Below are positions 1 to 8,756 of a DNA stretch of 64,000 nt, piece by piece. Numbering within the stretch: position 1 is the first letter of the stretch; every line of letters starts with the position of its first letter. Source of the DNA: Nocardia spumae. GTDB lineage: Bacteria > Actinomycetota > Actinomycetes > Mycobacteriales > Mycobacteriaceae. Location: assembly GCF_020733635.1 (NCBI RefSeq), contig NZ_JAJFZL010000001.1, positions 5,642,001-5,706,000 on the forward strand. The letters run 5' to 3'. The translations under genes were made by a program, and so were the position numbers. The notes under the pieces were generated by a model. That model ran no database searches. It was not told the origin of the DNA and saw only the letters and a program-made list of their open reading frames with translations.

Positions 1-1
1 C

Positions 2-553
2 GAGGTGCACGGACTGCTCGCGCTCCTGGAGCTGACGGCGGCCCGGTTTCCGGCGCGCACCGGTCCCGATGGTGAGCCGATCCTGCTGGAGGATCAGGAT
101 CGCCGCCGCTGGGACCGCTCGGCGATCCGGCGCGGCCGGGCGGCGCTGGCCCACGCCACCGGGGTGGGCCGCGGCCTCGGGGCCTACGGTTTGCAGGCGG
201 CGATCGCCGAATGCCATGCCGTCGCGCCGTCGGTGAACGACACCGACTGGCCGCGGGTGGTCGACCTCTACGAGGCGCTGAACCGGCTCGCGCCCTCGCC
301 CGTGGTCGAGCTCAACCGGGCCGTGGCGGTCGCGATGGCCCGCGGACCCGCGGCGGGCCTCGAGATCGTGGACCGCCTGCGGGCCGGGGGCGCCTTGCCG
401 AATTCCCAACTGCTGCCCACGGTTCGGGGCGAACTGCTCGCCCGCATGGGCCGGGCGGGCGAGGCGCGTGCGGAGTGGGAGCGCGCGCTCGAGTTGTGCG
501 GCAACGAGGGTGAACGCTCGGTACTGCGTCGCAAACTCGACCAGCTGCCCTGA
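2..553 (+). CDS. ECF42-type RNA polymerase sigma factor, C-terminal part (cut by window edge)
   Basis: Only the C-terminal extension is present, about 183 residues read in frame from the left edge. It matches, segment by segment, the C-terminal half of the complete ECF42 sigma factor at 44762-46072: a run DQDRRRWDRSAI, then LQAAIAECHA, then a TDW..VVDLYEAL block and PSPVVELNRAVAVAMARG, followed by a TPR-like tail with GELLARMGRAGEARAEWERAL. In the ECF42 family this DUF6596/TPR-like extension replaces a classical anti-sigma factor. The sigma2 and sigma4 DNA-binding regions lie to the left of the window. It converges on the amidohydrolase gene with a 2-bp gap. The true start is outside the window. 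Confidence 0.9.
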   Translation, partial: EVHGLLALLELTAARFPARTGPDGEPILLEDQDRRRWDRSAIRRGRAALAHATGVGRGLGAYGLQAAIAECHAVAPSVNDTDWPRVVDLYEALNRLAPSPVVELNRAVAVAMARGPAAGLEIVDRLRAGGALPNSQLLPTVRGELLARMGRAGEARAEWERALELCGNEGERSVLRRKLDQLP

Positions 554-555
554 AC

Positions 556-2294
556 TCAGCCGGCGGCGAGGAACCTCCCGAAACGTTGCGAACCGAATTC
601 GGGCGCCGCCACACCGGCACCGAAAACGTAACGGCCGCCCACGAATACCGCGTTCACCGCCTCGTCGTTGCGGTTGACCATCCGCGACAGGTTGCCGAAA
701 CAGGGCATCGGGGCCTCGCCATAGCGTTCGAGGCGCGAATCCAGCGCGCTCGGATCGATCACCACCGCGTCGGCGCGATCGCCGACCCGCAGGCGCCCGG
801 CGTCGAGCCCGTACCAGTCGGCCAGTTCCCCGGTGAGCCGATGCACCGCGTGTTCGATCGACATGAACGGACGGCCGGCCAGCTCGGCGTCGCGCACCCG
901 GCGCAGCAGCCGCAGCCCGAAGTTGTAGAAGGCCATATTGCGCAGGTGCGCTCCGGCATCCGAGAACCCCAGCTGCACACCGGGATCGGCGGCGAAACGG
1001 TCCAGGACGCGCGGCCGGTGATTGGAGATCGTGGTCCGCCAGCGCACCTTCGGGCCGTACTCCACCACCAGATCCAGGAACGCGTCGACCGGATGGACTC
1101 CGCCGCGCTCCACGCCGACCTGCCCGAAGGTCTTGCCGATCACCGAGGTGTCCGGGCATTCGACGATCTCGGCGTCGAAGAAGTCCCGATGCCAGACGCG
1201 CGGACCGAATTTCCGATCGTAGTCCTTGCGGAACTGACGCCGATAACTCTCGCTCCGCAGCATGCGGTGCCGCTCGTCGAGCTGATTCGACAGGTGCAAT
1301 GCCGCTGCGCCGGAGCCGAATTCCTCGAACACCACCAGATCGATCCCGTCGGCGTACACCTCGAACGGCACCGGCAGATGCTGGAATCGGAAGTCCCCGC
1401 CGAGGGCGTTGATCACCCGCGCCATCGCCGGAAAGACATGCGCCACCAGCGGAATCGCCTTGATGTCGGCCGCCGACAGCAGGCTCACCTTCAACGCCGG
1501 CTGCCCCACGCCGAGACTGGACAGCGCCATCGCCACCAGACTCTGCGGCCGCGCCACATCCGGGCCGCCCTGTAGCGCCCGCCGCCGTTGCCGCAGGATC
1601 GCGTTCAGCTGGTGGCGTTCCCGCATCGGCGCGTAGGTCGACGGCAGCGTACGCGAGCGACAGGTGTCACCGTCGAGTTTGTCGAACATCAGCTGCTGGG
1701 ACGACATTCCGACGAACCCGGCGTCCAGCGCCTCTTCCAGGTGCCGCCGCATGGCGGTCAGTTCGCCGATGGTCGGTTTCACCTCGGTGCGGGTGGCCCG
1801 GTCCAATCCCATCTCGGCCGCCCGGATATCCGAATGTCCCAGAAACGCGGCCACATTCGGTCCCAGCGGCATGGCGTCCAACGCCGCCGCGTAGTCCTGG
1901 GCTCCCCGCCAGGTCTTCACCCCGGCGACCGCGTCGATGACGTGGCCGCGCGGAATGGCCTCGACTCGTCCGAAGAGGTCTCCGGCGGTCTCGGCGTCGA
2001 CGTGGACGGTCGACAGGGAACAGGATCCGAGCAGGACGGTGGTGACGCCGTGGCGCACCGATTCCGACAGCGACGGATCCAGCAGGACCTCGACGTCGTA
2101 ATGGGTGTGGATATCGAGCATTCCGGGGATGACCCATTTTCCGGTCGCGTCGATCACGGTGTCGCAGCCGGATTCGTCCAGGGGTTCGGCGGACACCGCG
2201 GCGACCCGGCCGTCGCGGATGCCCACATCACGCACCGCCGACGGTGCGCCCGTACCGTCGAACCAGGTACCGCCTCTGATGATGCTGTCGTACA
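556..2294 (-). CDS. N-acyl-D-amino-acid deacylase-like amidohydrolase
   Basis: A 579-residue metal-dependent amidohydrolase. It opens with the D-aminoacylase/dihydroorotase-type signature (IIRGGTWFDGTGA at the N-terminus, DATGKWVIPGMLDIHTHYD around residue 60) and ends with the usual beta-strand GDRADAVVIDP before a NRNDEAVNAVFVGG tail. Family members hydrolyse N-acyl-D-amino acids or related cyclic amides with a bound metal; the real substrate is unknown. The ATG at 2294 is preferred over the upstream GTG at 2316 because GAGGAA stands 6 bp before it. It is the last gene of the TetR-controlled operon, after the acyl-CoA ligase (43-bp gap), so the substrate may be an amide or an acyl product of that pathway. 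Confidence 0.85.
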
Positions 2295-2337
2295 TGGCAG
2301 TTCCTCTTTCACCCACCGGCCCCGGGCTGGGGCGCGG

Positions 2338-3990
2338 TCAGATCTCTATCTCGCGCCGCACGACCTTGCCGGTCGCGTTGCGCGGCAGCGGTTGTGCGGT
2401 GATCACCCAGCGCGCCGGCACCTTGAAATAGGCGAGCCGCTCGGCGGTGAACGCCCGCAGTTCGTCCTCGGTGACGGCCGCCGGATCGGCGACGACCACC
2501 ACGGCCGCCACCTCCTGTCCCAGATCCTCGTGCGGCACACCGAGTACCGCCGACTCCACGACCTGGGGATGCTCGTCGAGCGCGTTCTCGATCTCGGTCG
2601 GGTAGACGTTCTCGCCGCCGCGCAGGATCAGGTCCGAGCGCCGGCCCGACAGACGCAGCCTGCCCTGCTCCAGGACACCGAAATCACCGGTGTGCAACCA
2701 GCGTTCGCCGTCGATGGCGTTCGCGGTCGCGCCCGGATCGTTCCAGTAACCGAGCATCACGTACGGGCTGCGCACGCAGATCTCGCCTTCCTCCCCGTCG
2801 GGCAGCGGCCGGTTGCCGGGATCGCGGATCTCGACGCTCACTCCGATGATCGGCATGCCGACGGTATCCGGGAACGCGGCCAGCACCGGCGGGGTGGCAA
2901 CCGTCGCCGCGGTACCACTCTCGGTGAGTCCGTAGCTGGTGGTGAGCGCCACCTCGGCCATCGGCAGTTCGCGGCGCAGCCGCTGGTGGAACGCCGGTGA
3001 GGACGGTGCGGCGTTGAGCGAGAACGCCACCAGATTCGACAGGTCGTAGCGCGACAGATCGTGTTCGAGCATGCGGCTGACCATGGTCGGCACCGCACCC
3101 CAGTTGGTGACCCGCTGCCGCTCCATGAGGGTCAGCACCCGGTGCGGATCGAAGCTGCCGGTGTGCATGACCACGGTCGCCCCGGTGGCCAGCCGCGGGA
3201 TGATCAGGTTGTGCAGGCTCGCGATATGGAACAGCGGTGAGGTGAGCAGGAACCGCCGTTCACTGGGGCCGGGGCCGGGCTGCTGACCACGGAACGCGGC
3301 CATCATGGCATCGGTGAACCGGTGATAGTCGCAGACCGCCAGCAGATTTCGATGGGTGTGCACCACGCCCTTCGGGCGCCCGCTGGTGCCGCTGGTGTAC
3401 AGGATGACGGCGGGATCGTCCTCCGCGATCGGCGTCTCGGGAGCCGGACCGGGGTAGGCGGCGATCAGCTCCGGCAGATCGGCCTCCATGGTGAGGACCG
3501 CAACATCGCTCGCGGTATCCGCCAGCAGCGCGGCGCGTTTGGCGTCGGCGACCACCACGGTGGGCCGGGTGTGTTCGAGCCCGTAGGCGACTTCCCGCGG
3601 TGCCCACCAGGCGTTGTATCCCACCGGGATCGCACCCAGCAGCTGCGCCGCCCAGAACGTCATCACCCATTCCGGGGTGTTCGCGGCGAGAATGCCGACC
3701 CGGTCGCCCTTCGCGACGCCGTAGCGGTCGGCCAGGGCCCGCGCCAGAGCCGTGACGGCGGCGCCGTGCTCGGCGAAGGTGATGGACCGCTCCGCGGTCA
3801 CCAGATAGTCCTGCGCACCCCAGGCCGTCCCCGCGTGGAACAGCTCGGCCATACTGCGCCGCCGGTTGCGCATGACCGGGATCGGCGCGCCCAGAACCTG
3901 TTCGACCTGCATCTCGAACGGTCCACCGGGCCCGGTGAGCTCGGCGGTGATCCGGGCGGCGATGGCCTGTGGGTCGGCGGCTCGAGTCAT
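2338..3990 (-). CDS. acyl-CoA synthetase (class I adenylate-forming, FadD type)
   Basis: A 550-residue ANL-superfamily ligase that activates a carboxylic acid as acyl-AMP and transfers it to CoA. The P-loop-like A3 motif [16 protein letters not shown] lies near residue 200, [10 protein letters not shown] (A5) near 345, the hinge region [19 protein letters not shown] near 430, [14 protein letters not shown] follows, and the catalytic A10 lysine is in [12 protein letters not shown] at the very end. Chain length and acid specificity cannot be read. A GTG 9 bp upstream (3999) is an alternative start. In the operon it would capture the acid released after monooxygenation and ester cleavage by the two upstream enzymes. 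FadD13 holds the comparable place in the mycobacterial mymA operon. Confidence 0.92.
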   Translation of the reverse strand: MTRAADPQAIAARITAELTGPGGPFEMQVEQVLGAPIPVMRNRRRSMAELFHAGTAWGAQDYLVTAERSITFAEHGAAVTALARALADRYGVAKGDRVGILAANTPEWVMTFWAAQLLGAIPVGYNAWWAPREVAYGLEHTRPTVVVADAKRAALLADTASDVAVLTMEADLPELIAAYPGPAPETPIAEDDPAVILYTSGTSGRPKGVVHTHRNLLAVCDYHRFTDAMMAAFRGQQPGPGPSERRFLLTSPLFHIASLHNLIIPRLATGATVVMHTGSFDPHRVLTLMERQRVTNWGAVPTMVSRMLEHDLSRYDLSNLVAFSLNAAPSSPAFHQRLRRELPMAEVALTTSYGLTESGTAATVATPPVLAAFPDTVGMPIIGVSVEIRDPGNRPLPDGEEGEICVRSPYVMLGYWNDPGATANAIDGERWLHTGDFGVLEQGRLRLSGRRSDLILRGGENVYPTEIENALDEHPQVVESAVLGVPHEDLGQEVAAVVVVADPAAVTEDELRAFTAERLAYFKVPARWVITAQPLPRNATGKVVRREIEI

Positions 3991-4008
3991 ATCGTTCACT
4001 TTCTGCGA

Positions 4009-5052
4009 TTACGGGATGAGCACGGCTCGACCGCGGATCAACCCCTGGTCGAGACGTTCGAATGCGGTGAGCCCCGCGGCGAGATCGAAACGCTCCACCG
4101 AGACGTCGATGGCGCCGCGCTGAGCCAGTGCGACCGAGGCGTACAGGTCACTTCTGGTGCCGCCGTAGGATTTCCGGACGGTGGCTCCCCACGGCAGCCC
4201 CGGGCCACCGGCGGGGCCGGCGTCGATGCCCGGAATACCGCCGTCGAGGCCGACCATGCGATAGGCCCCGTTGGGGGCGACGGATTCGACGGCCAGTTTC
4301 GCGGTGGCGTCGTTGCCGACGAAGTCGAATACCGCCTCCGCGCCTCGGCCGCCGGTGCACTCGAGGATCTGGGCGGCGGTGGTCGCGCCGGCCTCGAGCG
4401 TGAGGTCGGCACCACACTTCGTGGCGAGGTCCAGTTTCTCGGCGGAGATATCGACGGCGATGATCCGGCAGGCGGTGACCGCCTTCAGGATCTGCACCGC
4501 CACATGTCCGAGCCCGCCGATGCCGATCGCGACGGCGGTCGCTCCCGGCCGCAGCTGGTCGGCCGCGCCGCGAATCGCGTGATAGGGGGTCAGCGCCGCG
4601 TCGGCGAGCGGGGCCGCCGCGGCGAAGTCCAGATCACCGATCGGTACGAACGAATTCGCGGGAATCCGAACGTATTCCGCCATTCCGCCGTCGGGCCCCA
4701 GCCCGGGGCACGGCGGCATCGCGGTGCGCCCGGCCGCCAGGCAGACGTTCTCGTTCCCGCTCACACACTCCCGGCACACCCCACACGACCAGCACAGATA
4801 CACCAATCCACGTTCGCCCTCGGATCTGCCCTCGACCTGGCTGCCCACGCGCTCTACGGTGCCCGCGATCTCGTGGCCCATGGTCAGTGGATCCTCGCGC
4901 AGCGCGAACGGCAGGCTCAGCACGAACGAGTCGGAGTGGCAGATGCCGGCGGCGCCGACCTTCAGCAGCAGATCCGCGGGGCCGATCTCCGGAATGGCGA
5001 CCTCACGGAGTTCCAGCGTGCCGGGTCCGGTCAGCTGCAGTGCGCGCATCAT
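4009..5052 (-). CDS. zinc-dependent alcohol dehydrogenase (MDR family, NAD(P)-dependent)
   Basis: A 347-residue medium-chain dehydrogenase. The catalytic-zinc residues are C38 (GICHSD) and H60-E61 (GHEIAG). The structural-zinc loop has four cysteines spaced C-x2-C-x2-C-x7-C (CGVCRECVSGNENVC). The Rossmann signature is IGIGGLGHVA, and VDISAEKLDLA follows at the end of beta2. It oxidises an alcohol to an aldehyde or ketone, or the reverse. The ATG at 5052 overlaps the TGA of the esterase gene (ATGA), so the two are translationally coupled; a second ATG follows at 5049. The position between an esterase and an acyl-CoA ligase fits oxidation of the alcohol produced by ester hydrolysis. Confidence 0.93.
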   Translation of the reverse strand: MMRALQLTGPGTLELREVAIPEIGPADLLLKVGAAGICHSDSFVLSLPFALREDPLTMGHEIAGTVERVGSQVEGRSEGERGLVYLCWSCGVCRECVSGNENVCLAAGRTAMPPCPGLGPDGGMAEYVRIPANSFVPIGDLDFAAAAPLADAALTPYHAIRGAADQLRPGATAVAIGIGGLGHVAVQILKAVTACRIIAVDISAEKLDLATKCGADLTLEAGATTAAQILECTGGRGAEAVFDFVGNDATAKLAVESVAPNGAYRMVGLDGGIPGIDAGPAGGPGLPWGATVRKSYGGTRSDLYASVALAQRGAIDVSVERFDLAAGLTAFERLDQGLIRGRAVLIP

Positions 5053-6194
5053 GCGGACGCCCCGGCCGCGGCGAAGACCGCTCGCAGGTAGGTATCGGCG
5101 CGCTCGTCGATCAGCAACGATGGCCCCATTCGATTCATGCTGTATCCCACTGTGATTCGGCGTTCCAGATCGTTGACCACCAGCGCTCCCCCGTAACCGG
5201 CCCACCAGCACACCCGGCCGGACGGCATCGACGGCGTGGTTCGCGGATGCGCCAGTCCGTATCCGATGCCGAAGCGCACCGGCACTCCCAGCGCGAGATC
5301 GATACCGTCGGATTGCTGTTCGAAGATCAGCGCGACGGTTCGCTCGGACAGCAGACGCCGGCCGTTCAGTTCGCCGCCGCAGGAGATCAGCGACTGCACC
5401 CGCGCGATCGAGCGGGCGTTGCCGTGTCCGTTGACCGCGCCCAGCTCGGCCTGGCGCCACCTCGGCGAGGCGATCTCGGCGATATCGAGGGCCGGGGTGG
5501 TCAGGGTCCGGATCGCGATGCTGTCCGGATCGAGTGTCGAGCGGTCCACCGCCCGTCTGGGCGGCGGCACCAGTGTCGCGATGCGGTCGAAATATTCGGG
5601 GCCGGTGCCGATATGGAAGTCGGCCGCCAGCGGCCCGGCCAGTTCGTCGGCGAAGAATCGACCGAGCGAACGACCCGTGATCCGGCGGATCACCGCGTCG
5701 ATCAGGTGCCCGTAGGAGACCGCGTGATAGCCGGACGCGGTGCCCGGTTCCCACCACGGCGCCTGCGCGGCGAGGCGATCGGCCGCGGCTTCCACATCGT
5801 AGATATCGGCCAGCTCGATGGGCCGATTCCAGCCCGACACACCCGAGGTATGGGAGAGCAGATGCCGAATCTCGATGCCGCCCTTACCTTCCGCGGCGAA
5901 TTCCGGCCAGTAGTGGGCCACCGGCCGGTACGGATCGAGTTCTCCCCGATCGATCAGCAGCAGGGCACACAGCGCGGTCATGGTCTTGGTGATGGAGAAG
6001 ACGTTGACCAGGGTGTCGGCGCCCCAGCGCGTGTCGCGCCCGGAGTCGGTATATCCGCCCCACAGATCCACCACCGGCTCGCCGTCACGGACGACACACA
6101 GCGATGCGCCCAGTTCCGCGCCGTTGTCGAGCCGCTCGTCGAATACCGCCCGCACATCGGCGAATTCGTCATGACACAGGCCCGCGCTGCTCAT
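5049..6194 (-). CDS. beta-lactamase-fold serine hydrolase (family VIII esterase-like)
   Basis: A 381-residue serine hydrolase of the class C beta-lactamase/esterase fold. The nucleophile motif S-x-x-K is FSITKTM near residue 68, and HLLSHTSGV is the usual following helix. A tyrosine-rich segment (SGYHAVSYGHLIDAVI) occupies the Y-x-N region. The C-terminal GWAGYGGALVVNDLERRI-like strand is present as VCWWAGYGGALVV. There is no signal peptide, which suits a cytoplasmic carboxylesterase rather than a penicillin-binding enzyme. The ATG at 6194 overlaps the TGA of the monooxygenase gene (ATGA). A frame open to 6617 is only a run-on into the neighbour. It is expected to cleave an ester made by the upstream enzyme; this is inference from context. 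Confidence 0.88.
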   Translation of the reverse strand: MSSAGLCHDEFADVRAVFDERLDNGAELGASLCVVRDGEPVVDLWGGYTDSGRDTRWGADTLVNVFSITKTMTALCALLLIDRGELDPYRPVAHYWPEFAAEGKGGIEIRHLLSHTSGVSGWNRPIELADIYDVEAAADRLAAQAPWWEPGTASGYHAVSYGHLIDAVIRRITGRSLGRFFADELAGPLAADFHIGTGPEYFDRIATLVPPPRRAVDRSTLDPDSIAIRTLTTPALDIAEIASPRWRQAELGAVNGHGNARSIARVQSLISCGGELNGRRLLSERTVALIFEQQSDGIDLALGVPVRFGIGYGLAHPRTTPSMPSGRVCWWAGYGGALVVNDLERRITVGYSMNRMGPSLLIDERADTYLRAVFAAAGASA

Positions 6195-7561
6195 CGTGCG
6201 CCCTCCGCGGCTCGGGGCCGTACCGGCAGCGTGTGGCCGGCGGCCGCCGCCCGCTTGGCGCCGAGTTCCATTTCCTTGGTCAGTTCCCGCACGTAGGGCA
6301 CGAATTCGATCTGGATCGTGTGCCGCGGCGAATCGTAGTAGCGCGCCGCGCGCCGGGCTTCCCGCTCGGCCATCGCGGTTTCCATTTCCGGCGCCGTCGG
6401 CAGGTGGTAGCGGCCGCTGAGATATTCGGCGACGAATTTCGACTGCTGTTCGGCGAAGTTCACCAGCGTCGGCAGGGGCTGCGCCAGACCCAGATAGAAC
6501 AGATTGTCGATCCCGGGTTTCATCATCAGTTGGTACAGCGACATCCGATTCGCCGCATCGGGCAGCAGCGCCGGATCGGAGAAGAACGGGAAGCTGATGT
6601 GATAGCCGGTGGCGCACAGCACCACGTCGATCTCTTCGACGGTGCCGTCGGCGAAATGCACCCGCGATCCGTCCAGGCGGGTGATCGCCGGCTTCGCGGT
6701 GATATCGCCGCAGCCGGCCCGGTGCAGGAATTCCTCACTCGCCGACGGATGCGCTTCGAGCGGCAGATGATCCGGATCGGGCAGCCCGTACCCCGACATC
6801 GCGCCGAGGAACTTGCGGATGGAGCGTTGCCGCACCTTCAGGGCGAGCTTCGGCGGCATCCAGGCCGGGGTGGTGCGCCGGTCGGCGGCCACGCCGTTCA
6901 CATACTTCGGCAGCACCCACACCCCGCGGCGGGCCGAGACGAACAGCTTCTCGGCCAGGAAACGCTGTGACAGTTCCGAGGCGATATCCAGTCCCGAATT
7001 GCCCATGCCGACGACCACGACCCGCTTGCCCCGCATATCCACTGGGTCGAACGGATCGTTGTAGGCGTGGCTGTGCATGAGCACGCCGTCGAATTCACCC
7101 GGATAGTCGGGGAAGCGCGGATTCCAGTGGTGGCCGTTGCAGACGATCAGCGCGTCGTAGGTCTCGGTCTCGCCCGATTCGGTGGTGATCGTCCACAGTC
7201 CGTCGGCATCCCGCTGCGCACCGACCACTTTCGCGTTGAAGCGGATGTGATCGCGCAGCCCGAAGTGTTCGACGTAATCCTTGAAGTATTCGAACAGCTG
7301 GGAATGATGGGGAAAGTCGGGCCAGTGCTCCGGCGCCGGGAAGTCCTCGAACTGCAGCCGATACTTCGAGGTATCGATGTGCAGACTCTGGTAGCAGGCC
7401 GACATCCCGTTCGGATTCTTGTAATACCAATTGCCCCCGACCTCGTCGGAGGCCTCGTAGCAATCGAAGGGGATGCCATATTCGGCGAGCCGTTTGGCGG
7501 CCGTGATGCCCGAGGGACCGGCGCCGATGACGCACACCCGGGGCAGTTCGCGTGTATCCAA
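6191..7561 (-). CDS. flavin-containing monooxygenase (class B)
   Basis: A 456-residue FAD/NADPH monooxygenase. VCVIGAGPSGITAAKRL is the FAD-binding GxGxxG near the start, FDGVLMHSHAY (about residues 155-165) is the FMO fingerprint FxGxxxHxxxY, and VVVVGMGNSGLDIA is the NADPH dinucleotide fold. The tyrosine in the fingerprint marks an FMO rather than a type I Baeyer-Villiger enzyme (tryptophan there), although several FMOs do perform Baeyer-Villiger chemistry. The TTG at 7561 is chosen because AGGAG stands 6 bp upstream; no ATG or GTG fits. First gene of the operon, divergent from tetR. MymA of M. tuberculosis heads an operon of similar content. Confidence 0.9.
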   Translation of the reverse strand: MDTRELPRVCVIGAGPSGITAAKRLAEYGIPFDCYEASDEVGGNWYYKNPNGMSACYQSLHIDTSKYRLQFEDFPAPEHWPDFPHHSQLFEYFKDYVEHFGLRDHIRFNAKVVGAQRDADGLWTITTESGETETYDALIVCNGHHWNPRFPDYPGEFDGVLMHSHAYNDPFDPVDMRGKRVVVVGMGNSGLDIASELSQRFLAEKLFVSARRGVWVLPKYVNGVAADRRTTPAWMPPKLALKVRQRSIRKFLGAMSGYGLPDPDHLPLEAHPSASEEFLHRAGCGDITAKPAITRLDGSRVHFADGTVEEIDVVLCATGYHISFPFFSDPALLPDAANRMSLYQLMMKPGIDNLFYLGLAQPLPTLVNFAEQQSKFVAEYLSGRYHLPTAPEMETAMAEREARRAARYYDSPRHTIQIEFVPYVRELTKEMELGAKRAAAAGHTLPVRPRAAEGAR

Positions 7562-7613
7562 GTCGATCTCCTGTTCGGCGCACGGCCGGACGTGACGTGG
7601 CACACACGCTAGC

Positions 7614-7640
7614 ACTCACTGGACACGGCGTCTAGTGAGT
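7614..7640. promoter_or_regulatory. putative TetR operator in the divergent promoter
   Basis: Inverted repeat ACTCACT (7614-7620), 13-bp spacer, AGTGAGT (7634-7640). The spacer itself is a near-palindrome GACAC-GGC-GTC. It lies between the monooxygenase operon and the tetR gene, exactly where a local TetR repressor would control both directions. Confidence 0.6.
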
Positions 7641-7664
7641 AATCATGCGTCTATCATCGAGGGT

Positions 7665-8288
7665 ATGCCTTCGGAATCGACCGCCCGGCGCGGCTCGCTG
7701 CGCGATGAGCAGAAGCGGGCCACGCGTATGCGAATCGTGGAGGAAGCACGGCGGTTGTTCACCAAGGAGGGCTATACCGGCGTCCGGGTGGACGACATCG
7801 CGGCGGCGGTGGGCTGCAGCCGAGCCACCTTCTATCTGCATTTCACCGGCAAGCCCGAGGTACTGCGCGCTATCGCCCGGGAGGGGACGCTGGCCAGCGT
7901 CCAGTTCTACTACCGCGACCTGGACCGGGTGCTGAGCAGCAATTCGCGCGAGGAGTTCGCGGTCTGGATCCGGCAGGCGATCGAATGGTTCGTCGCCAAC
8001 AAGGATCTGCTGCCGGCCTGGGACGAAGCGACCGTGCTCGAGCCCGAGTTCCGCGACATCGCACGCGAGGGCATCATGCAACTCGCCGACAGCATGCCGG
8101 AATACCTGTCCCGCTGGCCGCGCGCCCGGCAGCACGAGGCGCGGCTGCGGATCGAACTGCTGGTGGCCCAGCTCGAACGGTTCTTCACCCGCTGGGCGAT
8201 GCAGGGCACCATCGAAGTGGACGCGGCCGACGCCGCGGAGGTGCTCACCGATATCTGGTATCCGGCCCTGCAGGCACCGCAGAGCTGA
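7665..8288 (+). CDS. TetR-family transcriptional regulator
   Basis: A 207-residue repressor. The N-terminal TetR_N helix-turn-helix is clear (RIVEEARRLFTKEGYTGVRVDDIAAAVGCS, then ATFYLHFTGKPEVL); the C-terminal ligand domain is all-helical and unassigned. It is divergent from the monooxygenase operon and shares with it the palindrome at 7614-7640, so it probably represses that operon and itself. A GTG at 7635 would lengthen the protein by 10 residues but lies inside the palindrome and has no ribosome site; the ATG at 7665 with GAGGG close upstream is preferred. It converges on the TfoX-like gene with a 3-bp gap. Confidence 0.92.
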   Translation: MPSESTARRGSLRDEQKRATRMRIVEEARRLFTKEGYTGVRVDDIAAAVGCSRATFYLHFTGKPEVLRAIAREGTLASVQFYYRDLDRVLSSNSREEFAVWIRQAIEWFVANKDLLPAWDEATVLEPEFRDIAREGIMQLADSMPEYLSRWPRARQHEARLRIELLVAQLERFFTRWAMQGTIEVDAADAAEVLTDIWYPALQAPQS

Positions 8289-8291
8289 ACA

Positions 8292-8627
8292 CTACTTGGG
8301 CGGTAGTGAGCGGGCGTAGTCCATACCGCGTTCGATCCACCCGCCCAGCACGTCGTCGGCATCGAGGTGGTCGGCGGTGACGTGCAGCCAGTTCCGCATC
8401 TCACGACCGCCCATCACCATGGGCGCCACCGCCACCCCGTCGATCAATTCCGCGGCCTCGGCCGGGTCGACCCGCACCAGCAGCCCGCCCTTCCCACTGG
8501 CCGCCACCGCCATATTGCCGCCGACCAGGAAGGCCAGCCCGCCGAACATGCGCTTCTCGACCGTCTCGGTCACCGCGGGCCCGAGCAGGTCCCGGATCCG
8601 ATCGGCCAATACCTCGTCATAGGCCAT
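8292..8627 (-). CDS. TfoX/Sxy N-terminal domain protein
   Basis: A 111-residue stand-alone TfoX_N domain: AYDEVLADRIRDLL helix, then KRMFGGLAFLVGGNMAVAASGKGGLLVRV, the hallmark strand-turn-strand with M-F-G-G. In gamma-proteobacteria TfoX/Sxy controls competence through CRP. In actinobacteria the isolated domain has no settled role and is common as a housekeeping hypothetical. GGAGGG lies 10 bp before the ATG. The much longer open frame running to 10235 on this strand is the shadow of the phosphatase gene. Confidence 0.9.
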   Translation of the reverse strand: MAYDEVLADRIRDLLGPAVTETVEKRMFGGLAFLVGGNMAVAASGKGGLLVRVDPAEAAELIDGVAVAPMVMGGREMRNWLHVTADHLDADDVLGGWIERGMDYARSLPPK

Positions 8628-8756
8628 ACGGCATTGTCCCTCCGGGCACCGACAGATTCGGGCCGGCGCGGTGGGAGAAGAATTCACCGGGAATTTGCAC
8701 CGATGGGAACCCGCGGTGGTTGCTCCGGGCACGAGGTTGGACCAGCATCCAAGCTC

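Noticed and set aside
3322..5091. Long plus-strand open frame antisense to the ligase and dehydrogenase genes
   Set aside because: Low-complexity shadow without a start signal; the opposite strand has full enzyme motifs.
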